A DNA stretch of 64,000 nt from Muribaculaceae bacterium (GCA_029068655.1 JAIECF010000112.1:36616-100615); one strand, 5' to 3'. Counted from the stretch's first letter, positions 8,315 through 17,772 are shown. Made by a program: numbers and translations. Notes: generated by a model not told the origin, from the sequence alone.

Positions 8315-8366
8315 CCCTTAACTCTTAACTCTTAACCCTTAACCCTTAACCCTTAACTCTTAACCC
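8311..8366. repeat. Tandem heptamer array TTAACCC/TTAACTC, eight units
   Basis: Eight consecutive 7-base units, each TTAACCC or TTAACTC, fill the gap between two convergent genes. The TTAA core reads TAA on both strands. The stops of the HD gene (8312-8314) and of nth (8362-8360) both lie inside the array. Confidence 0.9.
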
Positions 8367-8995
8367 TTTTCATGAAATTCGCACCAGTCGGCTATCACGC
8401 ATTCTCCGCATTTCGGATTTCGTGCCGTGCAGACGTAGCGTCCGTGAAGTATCAGCCAGTGGTGGGCCTTGGCAAGCTTATCCTCCGGAATGTTCTTGAC
8501 AAGTTCCTTTTCTGTTGCTAAGGGAGATGGAGAGTCTTTTGTGAAACCGATGCGGTTACATACTCGAAATACATGTGTGTCTACGGCCATTGCTGCTTTT
8601 CCCCATACTACTGCGAGCATTACATTAGCAGTCTTGCGTCCTACTCCGGGGAGCTTCATGAGATTGTCGATATCCTGAGGCATTTCCGAATTGAATTCTT
8701 CTACAAGCATGCGCGCTGCCTTCAGAAGGTGGCGTGTTTTATTGTTGGGGAAAGTGACACTTTTGATGAACGGAAAAACCTCTTCCTCTGTCGCCGCAGC
8801 GAGTGATTCAGGATCCGGATAAGCCTCGAAAAGAGCGGGTGTGACCATGTTGACGCGTTTGTCAGTGCATTGCGCCGACAGTATCACAGCCAGTAGCAGA
8901 TGAAACGGAGTGTCATAATTCAATTCCGTCTTCGGTTCTGGCATAATCTCCTCGAAAGTGGAGATTATCCGTTCGTATCGTTCTTTTTTGCGCAT
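8360..8995 (-). CDS. nth: Endonuclease III (DNA glycosylase/AP lyase)
   Basis: 211-residue base-excision repair enzyme that removes oxidised pyrimidines. The helix-hairpin-helix LPGVGRKTANVML places the catalytic lysine at 121, and the catalytic aspartate is D139 in AVDTHVFRV. The C-terminus carries the four cysteines of the [4Fe-4S] cluster in the usual C-x6-C-x2-C-x5-C spacing (CTARNPKCGECVIADWC). The start MRKKERYERI is the only reasonable ATG. It lies 58 bases after pheS on the same strand, with a palindromic ATGCATTATGAATT-type repeat in the gap. The stop lies in the heptamer array. Confidence 0.96.
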   Translation of the reverse strand: MRKKERYERIISTFEEIMPEPKTELNYDTPFHLLLAVILSAQCTDKRVNMVTPALFEAYPDPESLAAATEEEVFPFIKSVTFPNNKTRHLLKAARMLVEEFNSEMPQDIDNLMKLPGVGRKTANVMLAVVWGKAAMAVDTHVFRVCNRIGFTKDSPSPLATEKELVKNIPEDKLAKAHHWLILHGRYVCTARNPKCGECVIADWCEFHEKG

Positions 8996-9018
8996 GTAAT
9001 TCTTAAGCGTCTGAGAAG

Positions 9019-9050
9019 ATTATGAATTATGCATTATGAATTATGCATTG
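9019..9050. repeat. ATGCATTATGAATT-family repeat
   Basis: TATGAATTATGCAT units in tandem between pheS and nth. Both ATGCAT and AATT are palindromic. Family members also occur around 14.0, 14.1, 17.3-17.4, 19.9, 26.4 and 27.8 kb. Confidence 0.8.
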
Positions 9051-9053
9051 TAT

Positions 9054-10082
9054 TCAGTGCGCTGCCACAAATTCGTCGAGAAATCTCACATCGTTCTCGC
9101 TGAAGAGGCGAAGGTCCTTGACGAGGTATTTCAGGTTAGCTATTCTCTCTACGCCCATGCCGAAAGCATAGCCGGAGTAGATTTCAGGATCTATGCCGCA
9201 AGCCTTTAACACATTGGGATCCACCATGCCGCAGCCGAGGATTTCAACCCAGCCGGTGCCCTTGCACATAGCGCAACCCTTACCCCCGCATATGCCGCAG
9301 CTGATATCCATTTCGGCACTCGGCTCTGTAAATGGGAAGTAACTCGGGCGGAGACGAATTCGTGTCTCCGGGCCGAACATCTGCTGTGCGAATTCGAGGA
9401 GCACCTGTTTAAGGTCGGCGAAGCTAACGTTCTTATCGATGTAGAGGCCTTCCACCTGATGGAAGAAGCAGTGGGCGCGTGCCGATATGGCCTCGTTGCG
9501 GTATACGCGGCCTGGGCATACAATTCGGATAGGAGGCTGGGTATGCTCCATGGTACGGGTCTGTACGCTCGAGGTGTGGGTGCGGAGAAGGATATCGTCT
9601 TTGCCGTCGCGCTGGATGAAGAATGTATCCTGCATGTCGCGTGCAGGGTGGTCAGCGGGGAAGTTGAGCGAGCTGAACACGTGCCAGTCATCTTCGATCT
9701 CGGGACCTTCGGCGATGGTGAATCCCATATTGCCGAAGATACTGATGATCTCGTTCTTGACGAGCGAGAGTGGATGACGGGTGCCGAGTGGGAGGGGAGT
9801 CGCGGTCCGGGTAAGGTCGATATTGCCTTTTTCTTTGTCTGCGTTGTCGGCAAGAGCCTCCTTAAGAGCTGTAAGTTTCTCTGTCGCGATGGTCTTGAGT
9901 TCGTTCAGTTTCTGGCCCAGTTCACGTTTCTGTTCTGCTGGCACTGTGCGGAAATCATTCATCAGCGCGGAGATTTCACCCTTCTTGCTGAGGTATTTGA
10001 TGCGGAGCTGCTCCACAGCTTCAGCTGTCGTGGCTTGAAGCGCGGAAATCTCGGCTTTGAGTTGTTCTATTTTGGAAATCAT
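9054..10082 (-). CDS. pheS: Phenylalanyl-tRNA synthetase alpha subunit
   Basis: 342-residue alpha subunit of the alpha2-beta2 class II synthetase. It has an N-terminal coiled coil (MISKIEQLKAEISAL), then the catalytic core: GTRHPLSLVKNEIISIF, GFTIAEGPEIEDDWHVF, motif 2 (RVYRNEAISARAHCFFHQVE) and motif 3 (GMGVERIANLKY). The frame extends upstream to 10139. The promoter -7 box at 10117-10124 lies inside that extension, so the ATG at 10082 is chosen, giving a leader of about 30 bases. nth follows 58 bases downstream. Confidence 0.96.
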   Translation of the reverse strand: MISKIEQLKAEISALQATTAEAVEQLRIKYLSKKGEISALMNDFRTVPAEQKRELGQKLNELKTIATEKLTALKEALADNADKEKGNIDLTRTATPLPLGTRHPLSLVKNEIISIFGNMGFTIAEGPEIEDDWHVFSSLNFPADHPARDMQDTFFIQRDGKDDILLRTHTSSVQTRTMEHTQPPIRIVCPGRVYRNEAISARAHCFFHQVEGLYIDKNVSFADLKQVLLEFAQQMFGPETRIRLRPSYFPFTEPSAEMDISCGICGGKGCAMCKGTGWVEILGCGMVDPNVLKACGIDPEIYSGYAFGMGVERIANLKYLVKDLRLFSENDVRFLDEFVAAH

Positions 10083-10116
10083 GACGATTGTAATGATGTT
10101 TTGAAGTTTCAATCGG

Positions 10117-10147
10117 CAAAGATACAAAAAAATCTCCACATACCAAA
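10117..10147 (-). promoter_or_regulatory. Promoter for pheS-nth
   Basis: TTTG at 10147-10144, a 19-base spacer, then TATCTTTG at 10124-10117 on the minus strand. A full match to the Bacteroidetes housekeeping consensus. Confidence 0.82.
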
Positions 10148-10287
10148 ATCAAAAATTTGCCTTATCCAAAAGCCTGATTATGGTTGCCTCGTCAGTTATT
10201 ATTGGTAACACTTAGGTCGCGATGTGGCAAAATGCAAAACGCAACATTTTTTTCAGGGGATAATGTGGAAGATTCAAAAAAAAAATG

Positions 10288-10295
10288 TAATTTTG
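10288..10295 (+). promoter_or_regulatory. -7 box for threonine dehydrogenase
   Basis: TAATTTTG lies 84 bases before the ATG at 10379. The -33 element is poor (TGTG at the expected place). The remaining 10150-10287 region is AT-rich and holds no recognisable gene or RNA. Confidence 0.5.
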
Positions 10296-10378
10296 CATAT
10301 GGATTCCCGACTATTTGCCGAATGCGCGGGAGTTATATCCTTAAATGTCTAATCTACATAGAGCTAATCTAATTAGAA

Positions 10379-11341
10379 ATGAAAAATATACTTGTCATAG
10401 GCAGTACGGGTCAGATAGGCAGTGAGCTGACGATGAAGCTTCGCGGCCTTTATCCGGAAGGTAACGTGGTAGCCGGTTATATTCCCGGTGCTGAACCTAA
10501 AGGAGCACTCCTCGAGTCCGGACCATCCGCTATAGTCGATATCACTAATCCCGGTCAGATAGCCGATGCTGTAGACCGATATAAGGTAGATACCATATAT
10601 AATTTGGCGGCGCTCCTCAGCGCAGTGGCAGAAGTGAAGCCGCAGCTTGCCTGGAAGATCGGTCTCGGTGGCCTTTTCAATACCCTTGAAGTGGCCAGAG
10701 AGAAAGGATGTGCTGTATTTACCCCGAGCTCGATCGGAAGTTTCGGCAACTCCACCCCTCACACCAAGACTCCGCAGGATACCATTCAGCGTCCGGAGAC
10801 GATGTATGGAGTGACGAAAGTTTCCGGCGAGCTTCTCAGCGATTATTATGCAAAAAGATTCGGTGTCGACACTCGCTCGGTAAGATTTCCCGGCCTTATC
10901 AGTTACGTGGCGCCTCCGGGCGGAGGAACTACTGATTATGCCGTTGACATCTATTACTATGCAGTCAACGGCGAGAAATTCAAATGCCCTCTCAAACCCG
11001 GCACTCTGATGGACATGATGTATATGCCGGATGCTCTGCGTGCTGCCGTAGAGATCATGGAGGCCGACCCTTCACGACTCAAGCATCGCAACTCCTTCAA
11101 CATCACTTCTATGAGCTTTGATCCTGAAGAGATATACGCTAAGATCAAGGAATATGTGCCTGACTTCGAGATGGAGTATGAACTCGATCCGCTTCGTCAG
11201 AAGATTGCTGATTCATGGCCCGACAGTCTTGACGATACCTGTGCCCGTGAGGAATGGGGATGGAAGCCTGAATATGACCTTGACGCTATGACTCGCGATA
11301 TGCTGAAGAATCTACGTCTCAAGCTGAAGCCACAGGCGTGA
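10379..11341 (+). CDS. L-threonine 3-dehydrogenase, short-chain (epimerase-like) type
   Basis: 320-residue extended SDR enzyme oxidising L-threonine to 2-amino-3-ketobutyrate with NAD+. It has the Rossmann motif GSTGQIG (8-14), the catalytic tyrosine and lysine in YGVTK (Y143, K147) with a Ser/Thr-rich strand before it (TPSSIGSFG), and the family-specific APPGGGTTDYAVDIYYYA loop. The TDH-specific loop separates it from UDP-sugar epimerases. Its partner enzyme, the CoA ligase that cleaves the product to glycine and acetyl-CoA, is at 17.9 kb, beyond an RND efflux operon. A strong terminator follows at 11425. Confidence 0.9.
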   Translation: MKNILVIGSTGQIGSELTMKLRGLYPEGNVVAGYIPGAEPKGALLESGPSAIVDITNPGQIADAVDRYKVDTIYNLAALLSAVAEVKPQLAWKIGLGGLFNTLEVAREKGCAVFTPSSIGSFGNSTPHTKTPQDTIQRPETMYGVTKVSGELLSDYYAKRFGVDTRSVRFPGLISYVAPPGGGTTDYAVDIYYYAVNGEKFKCPLKPGTLMDMMYMPDALRAAVEIMEADPSRLKHRNSFNITSMSFDPEEIYAKIKEYVPDFEMEYELDPLRQKIADSWPDSLDDTCAREEWGWKPEYDLDAMTRDMLKNLRLKLKPQA

Positions 11342-11405
11342 TGCGTAGTGCGTTATGCGAGATACGTACAACGCGATACGCACAACGAATAACGTAAAAC
11401 GTACA
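11341..11405. repeat. Intergenic repeat, ACGTACAACG family
   Basis: Degenerate tandem units such as GATACGTACAACGC and AACGTAAAACGTAC immediately follow the threonine dehydrogenase stop. They belong to the family also seen at 1.8 and 41.5 kb. Confidence 0.7.
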
Positions 11406-11424
11406 AAATTCCTATAAATTGGTC

Positions 11425-11463
11425 AAAAACGCCGAATCAATGTGTGATTTAGGCGTTTTTTTA
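11425..11463 (+). terminator. Intrinsic terminator after threonine dehydrogenase
   Basis: AAAAACGCC (11425-11433) pairs with GGCGTTTTT (11452-11460), with an inner AATCA/TGATT stem, followed by more T residues. It ends just before the -7 box of the efflux operon and would work on both strands. Confidence 0.85.
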
Positions 11464-11464
11464 T

Positions 11465-11472
11465 TATCTTTG
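11465..11472 (+). promoter_or_regulatory. -7 box for the RND efflux operon
   Basis: TATCTTTG follows directly on the terminator T tract and lies 86 bases before the tolC-like ATG. The -33 region (TTTA at about 11448) is weak. Confidence 0.6.
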
Positions 11473-11557
11473 TGCTTTCTTTCTCAGGTGCTGGTAAATA
11501 AATTATCATTTCCTTACAAATCAATTATTTAATCATATCTAACATAGACATTCTACA

Positions 11558-12952
11558 ATGACTATCCGAAAACAACGACTGGCGTTGCTTCTTGCCGGAA
11601 TCCTTGCGTTGGGATTGCCCGCTTTTGCCCAGAACGAGGAGGCGGGAATTCTTTTCCTGGGTGCGATGGGCGTTAACCCCGATTCAATTCCGATCAGCCG
11701 GGAGGAGTGTATTGATATTGCACTCAGTCAGAGCCCGACTATCCGGATCGCCGATCTGGAAGTGAAACGAGTCAACTACTCCAAGCGAGAGACAATCGGC
11801 AACCTTTTGCCGCAGATAGGATTCTCCCTTTCCTATCAAAGGAGTATCGAGCTTCAGACCATCCGAATGAATATGGGTGGACAGAGCCAGAAACTGAAAA
11901 TGGGTTCCGATAACACATGGAATACAGGTTTTTCCCTGTCGCTGCCCATAATAGCCCCCACTATCTGGAAGGCTATATCAATCTCCGACACTCAGATAGC
12001 CCAGAACCTCGAAAGCGCGCGATCAAGCCGTCTTGAGTTGGTGAATCAGGTCAACAAGGCTTATTATGCGCTTATGCTTGCTATTTCATCCAAAGAGGTC
12101 ATAAAGCAGAACTACGATATTGCGAAGTATACTGCTGAAGTATATAGAAAGCAGTTCGAACAGGGTACAGCTTCCGAATATGACGTACTTCGCTCCGAGG
12201 TTCAGGTGCGTAATATAGAGCCATCGCTTCTCGACGCCGATATATCCGTCAAACAATGTCAGCTGTCGCTTAATGTCCTTATGGGTATTGACGACGCATT
12301 GAATCTTTATCCCTCCGTCACTATGGAAGATATGCAGCAGGATATGTATGCCTATCTTCTTGACTCCAAAAGTATCACAGGCAACTCGTCGCTCCGTTCG
12401 CTTGAGCTGCAGCAGAAGATGGCGGGCCAGAATGTAGCTATGAAGAAACTTGCCTGGCTTCCTACTCTGGGCGCAAGCTTCAACGTAAACTGGCTCTCTC
12501 TCAGCAATGGTCCGATGTTTAAGGATGTCGACTTCTCTCCCTATTCTTCGCTCGGAATAAGCCTGTCGCTTCCGATCTTCTCGGGAGGCACGAAGTGGTA
12601 TCAGATGAAGCAGGCTCAAGTTCAGCAGAAAGAACTTGAGTTGCAGAAGGAAAATCTCGTCAACAGCCTCAACATGCAGGTAGACCTTGCTCTTGACAAC
12701 ATCAACCGTCAGGCTAAGCAGATCGACTCCTCGAAGGAAGGAGTAAGGCAGGCTAAGAAAGCCCACGACATAATGCTTAAGAGTTTCCAGATCGGTGCTG
12801 CCTCATATCTGCAGCTTCAGGACAGTGAGCTGGCAAATTCCAGCGCTCAGCTCTCATATCTGCAGTCGATTTATAACTATCTTGTATCCACCAGCGAACT
12901 CGACCTCCTTCTCGGTAGGGACGGCGCTATCAATGCAAATAAGACAAAATGA
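11558..12952 (+). CDS. TolC-family outer membrane efflux channel
   Basis: 464 residues with a signal peptide (MTIRKQRLALLLAGILALGL, cleavage near AFAQ) and two repeats of the TolC/OEP fold. The first repeat begins ISREECIDIALSQSPTIR. Long amphipathic helices and a second repeat, SYLQLQDSELANSSAQLSYL, near the C-terminus supply the periplasmic tunnel. It forms the outer-membrane duct of the tripartite pump encoded by the next two genes. Its stop overlaps the adaptor ATG (ATGA, 12949-12952), so the two are translationally coupled. Confidence 0.93.
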   Translation: MTIRKQRLALLLAGILALGLPAFAQNEEAGILFLGAMGVNPDSIPISREECIDIALSQSPTIRIADLEVKRVNYSKRETIGNLLPQIGFSLSYQRSIELQTIRMNMGGQSQKLKMGSDNTWNTGFSLSLPIIAPTIWKAISISDTQIAQNLESARSSRLELVNQVNKAYYALMLAISSKEVIKQNYDIAKYTAEVYRKQFEQGTASEYDVLRSEVQVRNIEPSLLDADISVKQCQLSLNVLMGIDDALNLYPSVTMEDMQQDMYAYLLDSKSITGNSSLRSLELQQKMAGQNVAMKKLAWLPTLGASFNVNWLSLSNGPMFKDVDFSPYSSLGISLSLPIFSGGTKWYQMKQAQVQQKELELQKENLVNSLNMQVDLALDNINRQAKQIDSSKEGVRQAKKAHDIMLKSFQIGAASYLQLQDSELANSSAQLSYLQSIYNYLVSTSELDLLLGRDGAINANKTK

Positions 12953-14007
12953 AAACGTATAAATATCTATCGTCGGCCCTCGTGCTTGCGCTCGCTATGG
13001 CCGCATGCGGCAAGGACAAAGCCGAATCCGAGAGTGAAAAGGAGGATCTTCCAGTCGTGAAAACCATGAAGGTGAGCGAGCAGGATGTCGATCAGCTTAA
13101 TGTCTATACGGCAAGCGTAGAGCCGGAAGTGATCAACAATATCTCCGCCCAGATGGCCAACCGAATCAAGGCCATATACGTCGATGAAGGCATTAAGGTG
13201 GGGAAGGGGCAGAAACTCGTTCTTCTCGACGACGTCAACACTACCCAGTATGAATTGGCGGTTGACAACGCCAAGGCTGCCCTGCGCAATGCGCAGACCA
13301 ACTACGACCGCGCCGTAGAACTCCTCAAGATAGGTGGAGGCACCCAACAGTCGGTTGATCAGATGGAGGTGACCCTCATCAACGCGAAGAACGCCGTAGC
13401 CCAGGCCGAGCGCACCCTCGCCAACGCACGGGAGAATACGGTATTGACATCCCCCATCAGCGGCGTGGTGACTGCACGCAACTATGATCCGGGTGATATG
13501 ACCGGAGCGCTGCCGATACTGACTGTCGCTCAGATCAATCCGGTAAAGGTTGTTATAAACGTTAACGAATCCCAGCTTTCTACTATCAGCAAAGGAATGC
13601 CTGTCGATCTTACGTTCAATACTTATGGTGATGAAGTATTCAAGGGTACTGTTTCGCTTGTGATGCCTACCGTCGATGCTGCAAGTCGCACTGTTGGAGT
13701 TGAGATCTCTCTTCCAAACTCAGACGGTCGTGTATTGCCAGGTATGTTTGGTCGCGCTACCGTATCTCATGGAACGTCATCTCACGTCGTAGTCCCTGAC
13801 CGCGCGGTCGTGAAGCAGCAGGGTAGCGGAGACCACTATGTATATGTGCTTAAGAGCGACGGCACGGTATCCTATAATAAGGTTGAGCTTGGCCAGCGTA
13901 TTGGTACTTCCTATGAGCTCATCTCCGGAGTGCCTGCCGGCGCTGAAGTCATCGTAGAAGGGCAGAACTCCCTGACCGACGGTAAGAAAGTCCAGGTAAT
14001 AAAATAA
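12949..14007 (+). CDS. RND efflux periplasmic adaptor (HlyD/AcrA family), lipoprotein
   Basis: 352 residues with a lipoprotein signal (LALAMAACGK; Cys at about residue 20) and acidic linker. The barrel-sandwich hybrid is split by a helical hairpin (NAKAALRNAQTNYDRAVELL, NAKNAVAQAERTLANARE). The second lipoyl half is TVLTSPISGVVTARNYDPGD, followed by beta-barrel and membrane-proximal domains (GAEVIVEGQNSLTDGKKV). It links the inner-membrane pump to TolC. Coupled to the TolC gene by an ATGA overlap. The pump gene follows after 159 bases of palindromic repeats. Confidence 0.94.
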   Translation: MKTYKYLSSALVLALAMAACGKDKAESESEKEDLPVVKTMKVSEQDVDQLNVYTASVEPEVINNISAQMANRIKAIYVDEGIKVGKGQKLVLLDDVNTTQYELAVDNAKAALRNAQTNYDRAVELLKIGGGTQQSVDQMEVTLINAKNAVAQAERTLANARENTVLTSPISGVVTARNYDPGDMTGALPILTVAQINPVKVVINVNESQLSTISKGMPVDLTFNTYGDEVFKGTVSLVMPTVDAASRTVGVEISLPNSDGRVLPGMFGRATVSHGTSSHVVVPDRAVVKQQGSGDHYVYVLKSDGTVSYNKVELGQRIGTSYELISGVPAGAEVIVEGQNSLTDGKKVQVIK

Positions 14008-14036
14008 TTCATAATGCATAATTCATAATGCATAAT
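14008..14036. repeat. ATGCATTATGAATT-family repeat (first block)
   Basis: CATAATGCATAATTCATAAT in tandem immediately after the adaptor stop. Confidence 0.8.
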
Positions 14037-14123
14037 TTCCTGCCGCTGAAAGTCAGCGTCAAGTTACGGTTGATTTCAAATGGCTGATAATTATGACTTG
14101 CTTTAGCTTGAGCGTAGCTGATT

Positions 14124-14151
14124 ACGCATTATGCATTATGAATTATGAATT
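14124..14151. repeat. ATGCATTATGAATT-family repeat (second block)
   Basis: ACGCATTATGCATTATGAAT followed by TATGAAT. With the block at 14008 in the opposite sense, it could fold the adaptor-pump mRNA into a long hairpin. Confidence 0.8.
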
Positions 14152-14166
14152 TAAAAGAAAAAAACT

Positions 14167-17100
14167 ATGAGTCTATATGGATCAGCGGTGAAACGCCCGA
14201 TCATGACCACACTATGTTTCGTGACGGTGGTTATCCTCGGTCTTTTCTCCCTTGCAAAACTCCCTGTCGACCTCTTTCCTGACATCGATACCAATACCAT
14301 CATGGTGATCACGATGTATCCCGGAGCGAGTTCGGAGGATATAGAGCAGAACGTCACGAAACCTCTTGAAAACGTGATGAACTCTGTGGAACATCTTAAG
14401 CACATCACGTCTGACAGCCGAGAGAATACATCGGTGATCACTCTTGAATTCGAGTATGGATACGACATCGATAACCTTACCAACGATGTGCGCGACAAAC
14501 TCGATATGGTGGAGTCGTCACTTCCCGACGACTGCCAGAATCCTATCATCTTTAAATTCTCTACCGACATGATTCCTATCTGCCTCCTCTCGGTGGAGGC
14601 AAAGGAGAGTATGGCCGGCCTTTACAAGATCCTCGACGACGGCGTCGCCAATCCGTTGGCGCGTATCGACGGTGTCGGTACGGTGTCGATTTCCGGTGCC
14701 CCGAAGCGTGAGATCCATGTATATTGCGATCCCAATAAACTCGAAGCATATCATATGACGGTAGAGGGTATAGCCGGTATCATCACGGCCGAAAACCGCA
14801 ATATACCAGGCGGTGCGTTCGATGTCGGCAGCAATACTTTCTCCCTCCGTGTGCAGGGCGAGTTTGACGAGACTTCAGAACTTCTCAACATTCCGGTGGG
14901 AACTTACAACGGATCCATAGTATATCTTAAAGATGTCGCTACTGTAGATGACTCGCTTGAGGAGCGTACACAACACTCCTATATCGGAGGTAAGGAAGGC
15001 GCGATCATCGTTATTCAAAAGCAGAGCGGCGCAAATTCCGTGCAGATTTCCGAGGCGGTGATGAAGATGCTTCCCAAGCTCCAGAAGAATCTTCCTTCCG
15101 ACATAAAGTTAGGAGTGATTGTCGATACTTCCGACAATATCCGCAACACTATAGCCTCGCTTGAGGAGACGGTGCTATATGCGCTCCTCTTCGTGATGAT
15201 CGTGGTGTTCTTCTTCCTCGGTCGCTGGAGAGCCACCATGATTATCGTAATTACGATTCCTGTCTCGCTTATAGCGTCGTTTATCTACCTATACGCTACC
15301 GGTAACACACTCAACATCGTGTCTCTCTCGGCTCTTTCCATATCGATCGGTATGGTGGTCGACGATGCTATCGTTGTGCTTGAGAACGTCACTACCCATA
15401 TCGAGCGAGGTTCTGACCCGAAACAAGCAGCCGTGCATGGAACGAACGAGGTGGCTATATCCGTAATCGCTTCTACTCTTACCCTTATCGCGGTGTTCTT
15501 CCCGCTGACACTCGTCACCGGTATGACAGGTGTCCTCTTCCGTCAGCTCGGCTGGATGGTCTGCATCATGATGGTTATCTCCACTACCTGTGCGCTTTCG
15601 CTCACCCCGATGCTATGCTCCCAGTGGCTGCGTCGTGTGCAGCATCACGGCGCTCTCTTTACGAAGCTTTACGGCCCGATCGAAAGAGGTCTTGATAGAT
15701 TCGACAACTGGTATGCCGGAGTGCTCCGTACAGTGGTTTCCCACCGTACGGTAACCGTGATCGTCTGCCTCGGCATCTTTGCCGGCTCGATATTCCTGAT
15801 GAAGTTTGTCGGCACCGAGTTCTTCCCGACCCAGGACAACGGCCGACTCGGCGTTAGCCTTGAGCTGCCGATCGGCAGCCGTGTAGAAAGAGCATACGAC
15901 GCCACAAGCCGACTTGACTCCCTCTGGCGTAAGAAATATCCGGAAATCAAGGTCTGCTCGTTCACAGTAGGTCCAGCCTCTTCTGACAATACTTTCGCTT
16001 CCCTTAGCGACAACGGTGCCCATATTGTATCGATGAACATCAACCTCTATGATAAGGTTGACCGTAAGCGTGGCATCAAGGAGATTGCCGACGAGATGCG
16101 TAAGGACATCAAGGAGCAGTTCCCCGAGTTCGTAAAGGCACAGGTGAACGTCGGTGGTGGACGTGGTTCCGGCATGGGTGGCCAGTCTGTTGTGGACTTT
16201 GAGATCTACGGCTATGACTTTACAGCTACCGACTCAGTAGCGCGAATGCTGAAGCAAGCGCTTTCCGGTATAGAGGGCACGGCCGACATTATGATCTCAC
16301 GCGGCGACTACCAGCCGGAATATCAGGTTGATTTCGATCGTGAGAAACTGAGTCTATATGGCCTCAACCTCGCTACGGTGGCTCAGATGCTTCGAAACCG
16401 CGTCAATGGCGCCACTGCCTCTCAGTTCCGTGAGGACGGTGAGGAATACGACATCAAGGTGATGTTTGATAAGAAGCACCGCACCACAATCGAAGACCTT
16501 GAGAATATTGTCGTGGCTACTCCTACCGGAGGACAGGTGCGCATCAAGGAGCTTGGTAAGGTTGTGGAGCGTTTCACACCCCCTACTATCGAGCGTAAGG
16601 ACCGCGAGCGTCTCGTGACTGTCTCAACGGTGGTTGACGGTGTTCCTATGAGCCAGGTCGTTGAGCAGGCTGAGATCCTGATCGATCAGATGCACTTCCC
16701 CGCAGGTATATCCATCCAGCTTTCCGGTAGCTACGAGGATCAGCAGGACTCGTTCTCCGACCTTCTTCTGCTCGGTATCCTGATTGTTCTGCTTGTCTAC
16801 ATCGTGATGGCTGCTCAGTTCGAGAGCTTCACATATCCGGGCATCATCATGACGTCGCTTCTCTTCGCGTTCTCAGGCGTGTTCCTCATCCTATGGTTGA
16901 CGGGGCATACTCTCAACGTGATGTCGATGATCGGCGCCATCATGCTTATCGGTATTGTGGTGAAGAATGGTATCGTGCTTATAGACTATATCATCCTCAA
17001 CCGTGAGCGAGGACTCAGCATCCGTCGTGCAGTTATAGACGCCGGTCGGTCCCGTCTGCGTCCTGTGATAATGACCACCGCCACCACCATCCTCGGTATG

Positions 17101-17286
17101 GTGCCGATGGCTGTCGGTTCAGGTCAGGGAGCTGAGATGTGGCAGCCGATGGGTACGGCAGTGATCGGTGGTCTGACATTCTCGACTATCCTGACACTCC
17201 TTTTCGTGCCGGTGCTCTACTGCTCATTCGCCGGGCGCGGTGTCCTCAACATCCGCAAGAAGCTTAGGAAAATGCACGATGCATAG
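14167..17286 (+). CDS. RND efflux pump, inner-membrane permease (HAE1/AcrB class)
   Basis: 1039-residue proton-driven pump, normal length, with 12 predicted transmembrane helices in two halves separated by large periplasmic loops. N-terminus [20 protein letters not shown] is typical, and the start was chosen because it lies just before the first helix. TM4 carries the two acidic proton-relay residues in [18 protein letters not shown], and the C-terminal half has the matching [17 protein letters not shown]. It resembles HAE1 multidrug pumps more than CzcA-type metal pumps: the metal-relay residue pattern is not obvious. Lies 159 bases after the adaptor gene; the PII-like gene follows after about 150 bases of repeats. 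Confidence 0.95.
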   Translation: MSLYGSAVKRPIMTTLCFVTVVILGLFSLAKLPVDLFPDIDTNTIMVITMYPGASSEDIEQNVTKPLENVMNSVEHLKHITSDSRENTSVITLEFEYGYDIDNLTNDVRDKLDMVESSLPDDCQNPIIFKFSTDMIPICLLSVEAKESMAGLYKILDDGVANPLARIDGVGTVSISGAPKREIHVYCDPNKLEAYHMTVEGIAGIITAENRNIPGGAFDVGSNTFSLRVQGEFDETSELLNIPVGTYNGSIVYLKDVATVDDSLEERTQHSYIGGKEGAIIVIQKQSGANSVQISEAVMKMLPKLQKNLPSDIKLGVIVDTSDNIRNTIASLEETVLYALLFVMIVVFFFLGRWRATMIIVITIPVSLIASFIYLYATGNTLNIVSLSALSISIGMVVDDAIVVLENVTTHIERGSDPKQAAVHGTNEVAISVIASTLTLIAVFFPLTLVTGMTGVLFRQLGWMVCIMMVISTTCALSLTPMLCSQWLRRVQHHGALFTKLYGPIERGLDRFDNWYAGVLRTVVSHRTVTVIVCLGIFAGSIFLMKFVGTEFFPTQDNGRLGVSLELPIGSRVERAYDATSRLDSLWRKKYPEIKVCSFTVGPASSDNTFASLSDNGAHIVSMNINLYDKVDRKRGIKEIADEMRKDIKEQFPEFVKAQVNVGGGRGSGMGGQSVVDFEIYGYDFTATDSVARMLKQALSGIEGTADIMISRGDYQPEYQVDFDREKLSLYGLNLATVAQMLRNRVNGATASQFREDGEEYDIKVMFDKKHRTTIEDLENIVVATPTGGQVRIKELGKVVERFTPPTIERKDRERLVTVSTVVDGVPMSQVVEQAEILIDQMHFPAGISIQLSGSYEDQQDSFSDLLLLGILIVLLVYIVMAAQFESFTYPGIIMTSLLFAFSGVFLILWLTGHTLNVMSMIGAIMLIGIVVKNGIVLIDYIILNRERGLSIRRAVIDAGRSRLRPVIMTTATTILGMVPMAVGSGQGAEMWQPMGTAVIGGLTFSTILTLLFVPVLYCSFAGRGVLNIRKKLRKMHDA

Positions 17287-17300
17287 TTCATAATGCATAT
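17283..17300. repeat. ATGCATTATGAATT-family repeat
   Basis: A short ATAGTTCATAATGCAT block overlapping the pump stop codon. Confidence 0.6.
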
Positions 17301-17360
17301 TTATCTTCCATTTGGAAATAATTATGATTTATGAATCCTGTTTTTTGAGATAGATAGTTT

Positions 17361-17428
17361 TAATTATGAATTATGCATTTTGAATTATGCATTGTAATTG
17401 TGCATTATGCATTATGCATTATGAATTG
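17361..17428. repeat. ATGCATTATGAATT-family repeat array
   Basis: About 65 bases of tandem TATGAATTATGCATT-like units between the pump and the PII-like gene. The array contains several ATG codons in frame with the following gene. Confidence 0.85.
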
Positions 17429-17434
17429 AAAAAA

Positions 17435-17728
17435 GTGAAATCAATATTCATAGCCTTTGATCAGGCCCACTATGAGAAAATAGTGGATATACTAACACAG
17501 AGCAACTGCCGCGGCTACACTTCTTTCAGCGATGTGAAGGGACGCGGAAGCCACAAGGGAGAACCCCACTACGGTAGCCATGCGTGGCCCGGCCTCGCAA
17601 GCGCTATCATTACGATAGTAGACGACCGGCAGGTCGATCCCCTTCTTGCGAAACTCAAGTCCCTTGACGAAGACCGCCCGATGCTCGGCCTCCGCGCTTT
17701 CGTCTGGAACATAGAAAAGACTATTTGA
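17435..17728 (+). CDS. PII-like signalling protein in an efflux operon
   Basis: About 97 residues with the ferredoxin-like PII/CutA pattern: strand KSIFIAFDQAHYEKIVDIL, a short T-loop equivalent YTSFSDVKGRGSHKGEP, the second strand ASAIITIVDD with helix DPLLAKLKSL, and the last strand GLRAFVWNIE. Small PII-like proteins are known next to RND-type exporters and are thought to sense a ligand and modulate transport; the ligand here is unknown. The frame is open to an ATG at 17387, but everything before codon 17435 (GTG) is intergenic repeat. GTG at 17435 is therefore preferred, and ATG 17414 or 17387 remain possible. A strong terminator follows. Confidence 0.7.
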   Translation: MKSIFIAFDQAHYEKIVDILTQSNCRGYTSFSDVKGRGSHKGEPHYGSHAWPGLASAIITIVDDRQVDPLLAKLKSLDEDRPMLGLRAFVWNIEKTI

Positions 17729-17733
17729 TAGAT

Positions 17734-17771
17734 AAAAAATGCTTCTCTCATCATTGGGAGAAGCATTTTTT
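17734..17771 (+). terminator. Intrinsic terminator of the efflux operon
   Basis: AAAAAATGCTTCTC (17734-17747), a 10-base loop, then GAGAAGCATTTTTT (17758-17771): a perfect 14-bp stem with A and T tracts. Confidence 0.92.
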
Positions 17772-17772
17772 A

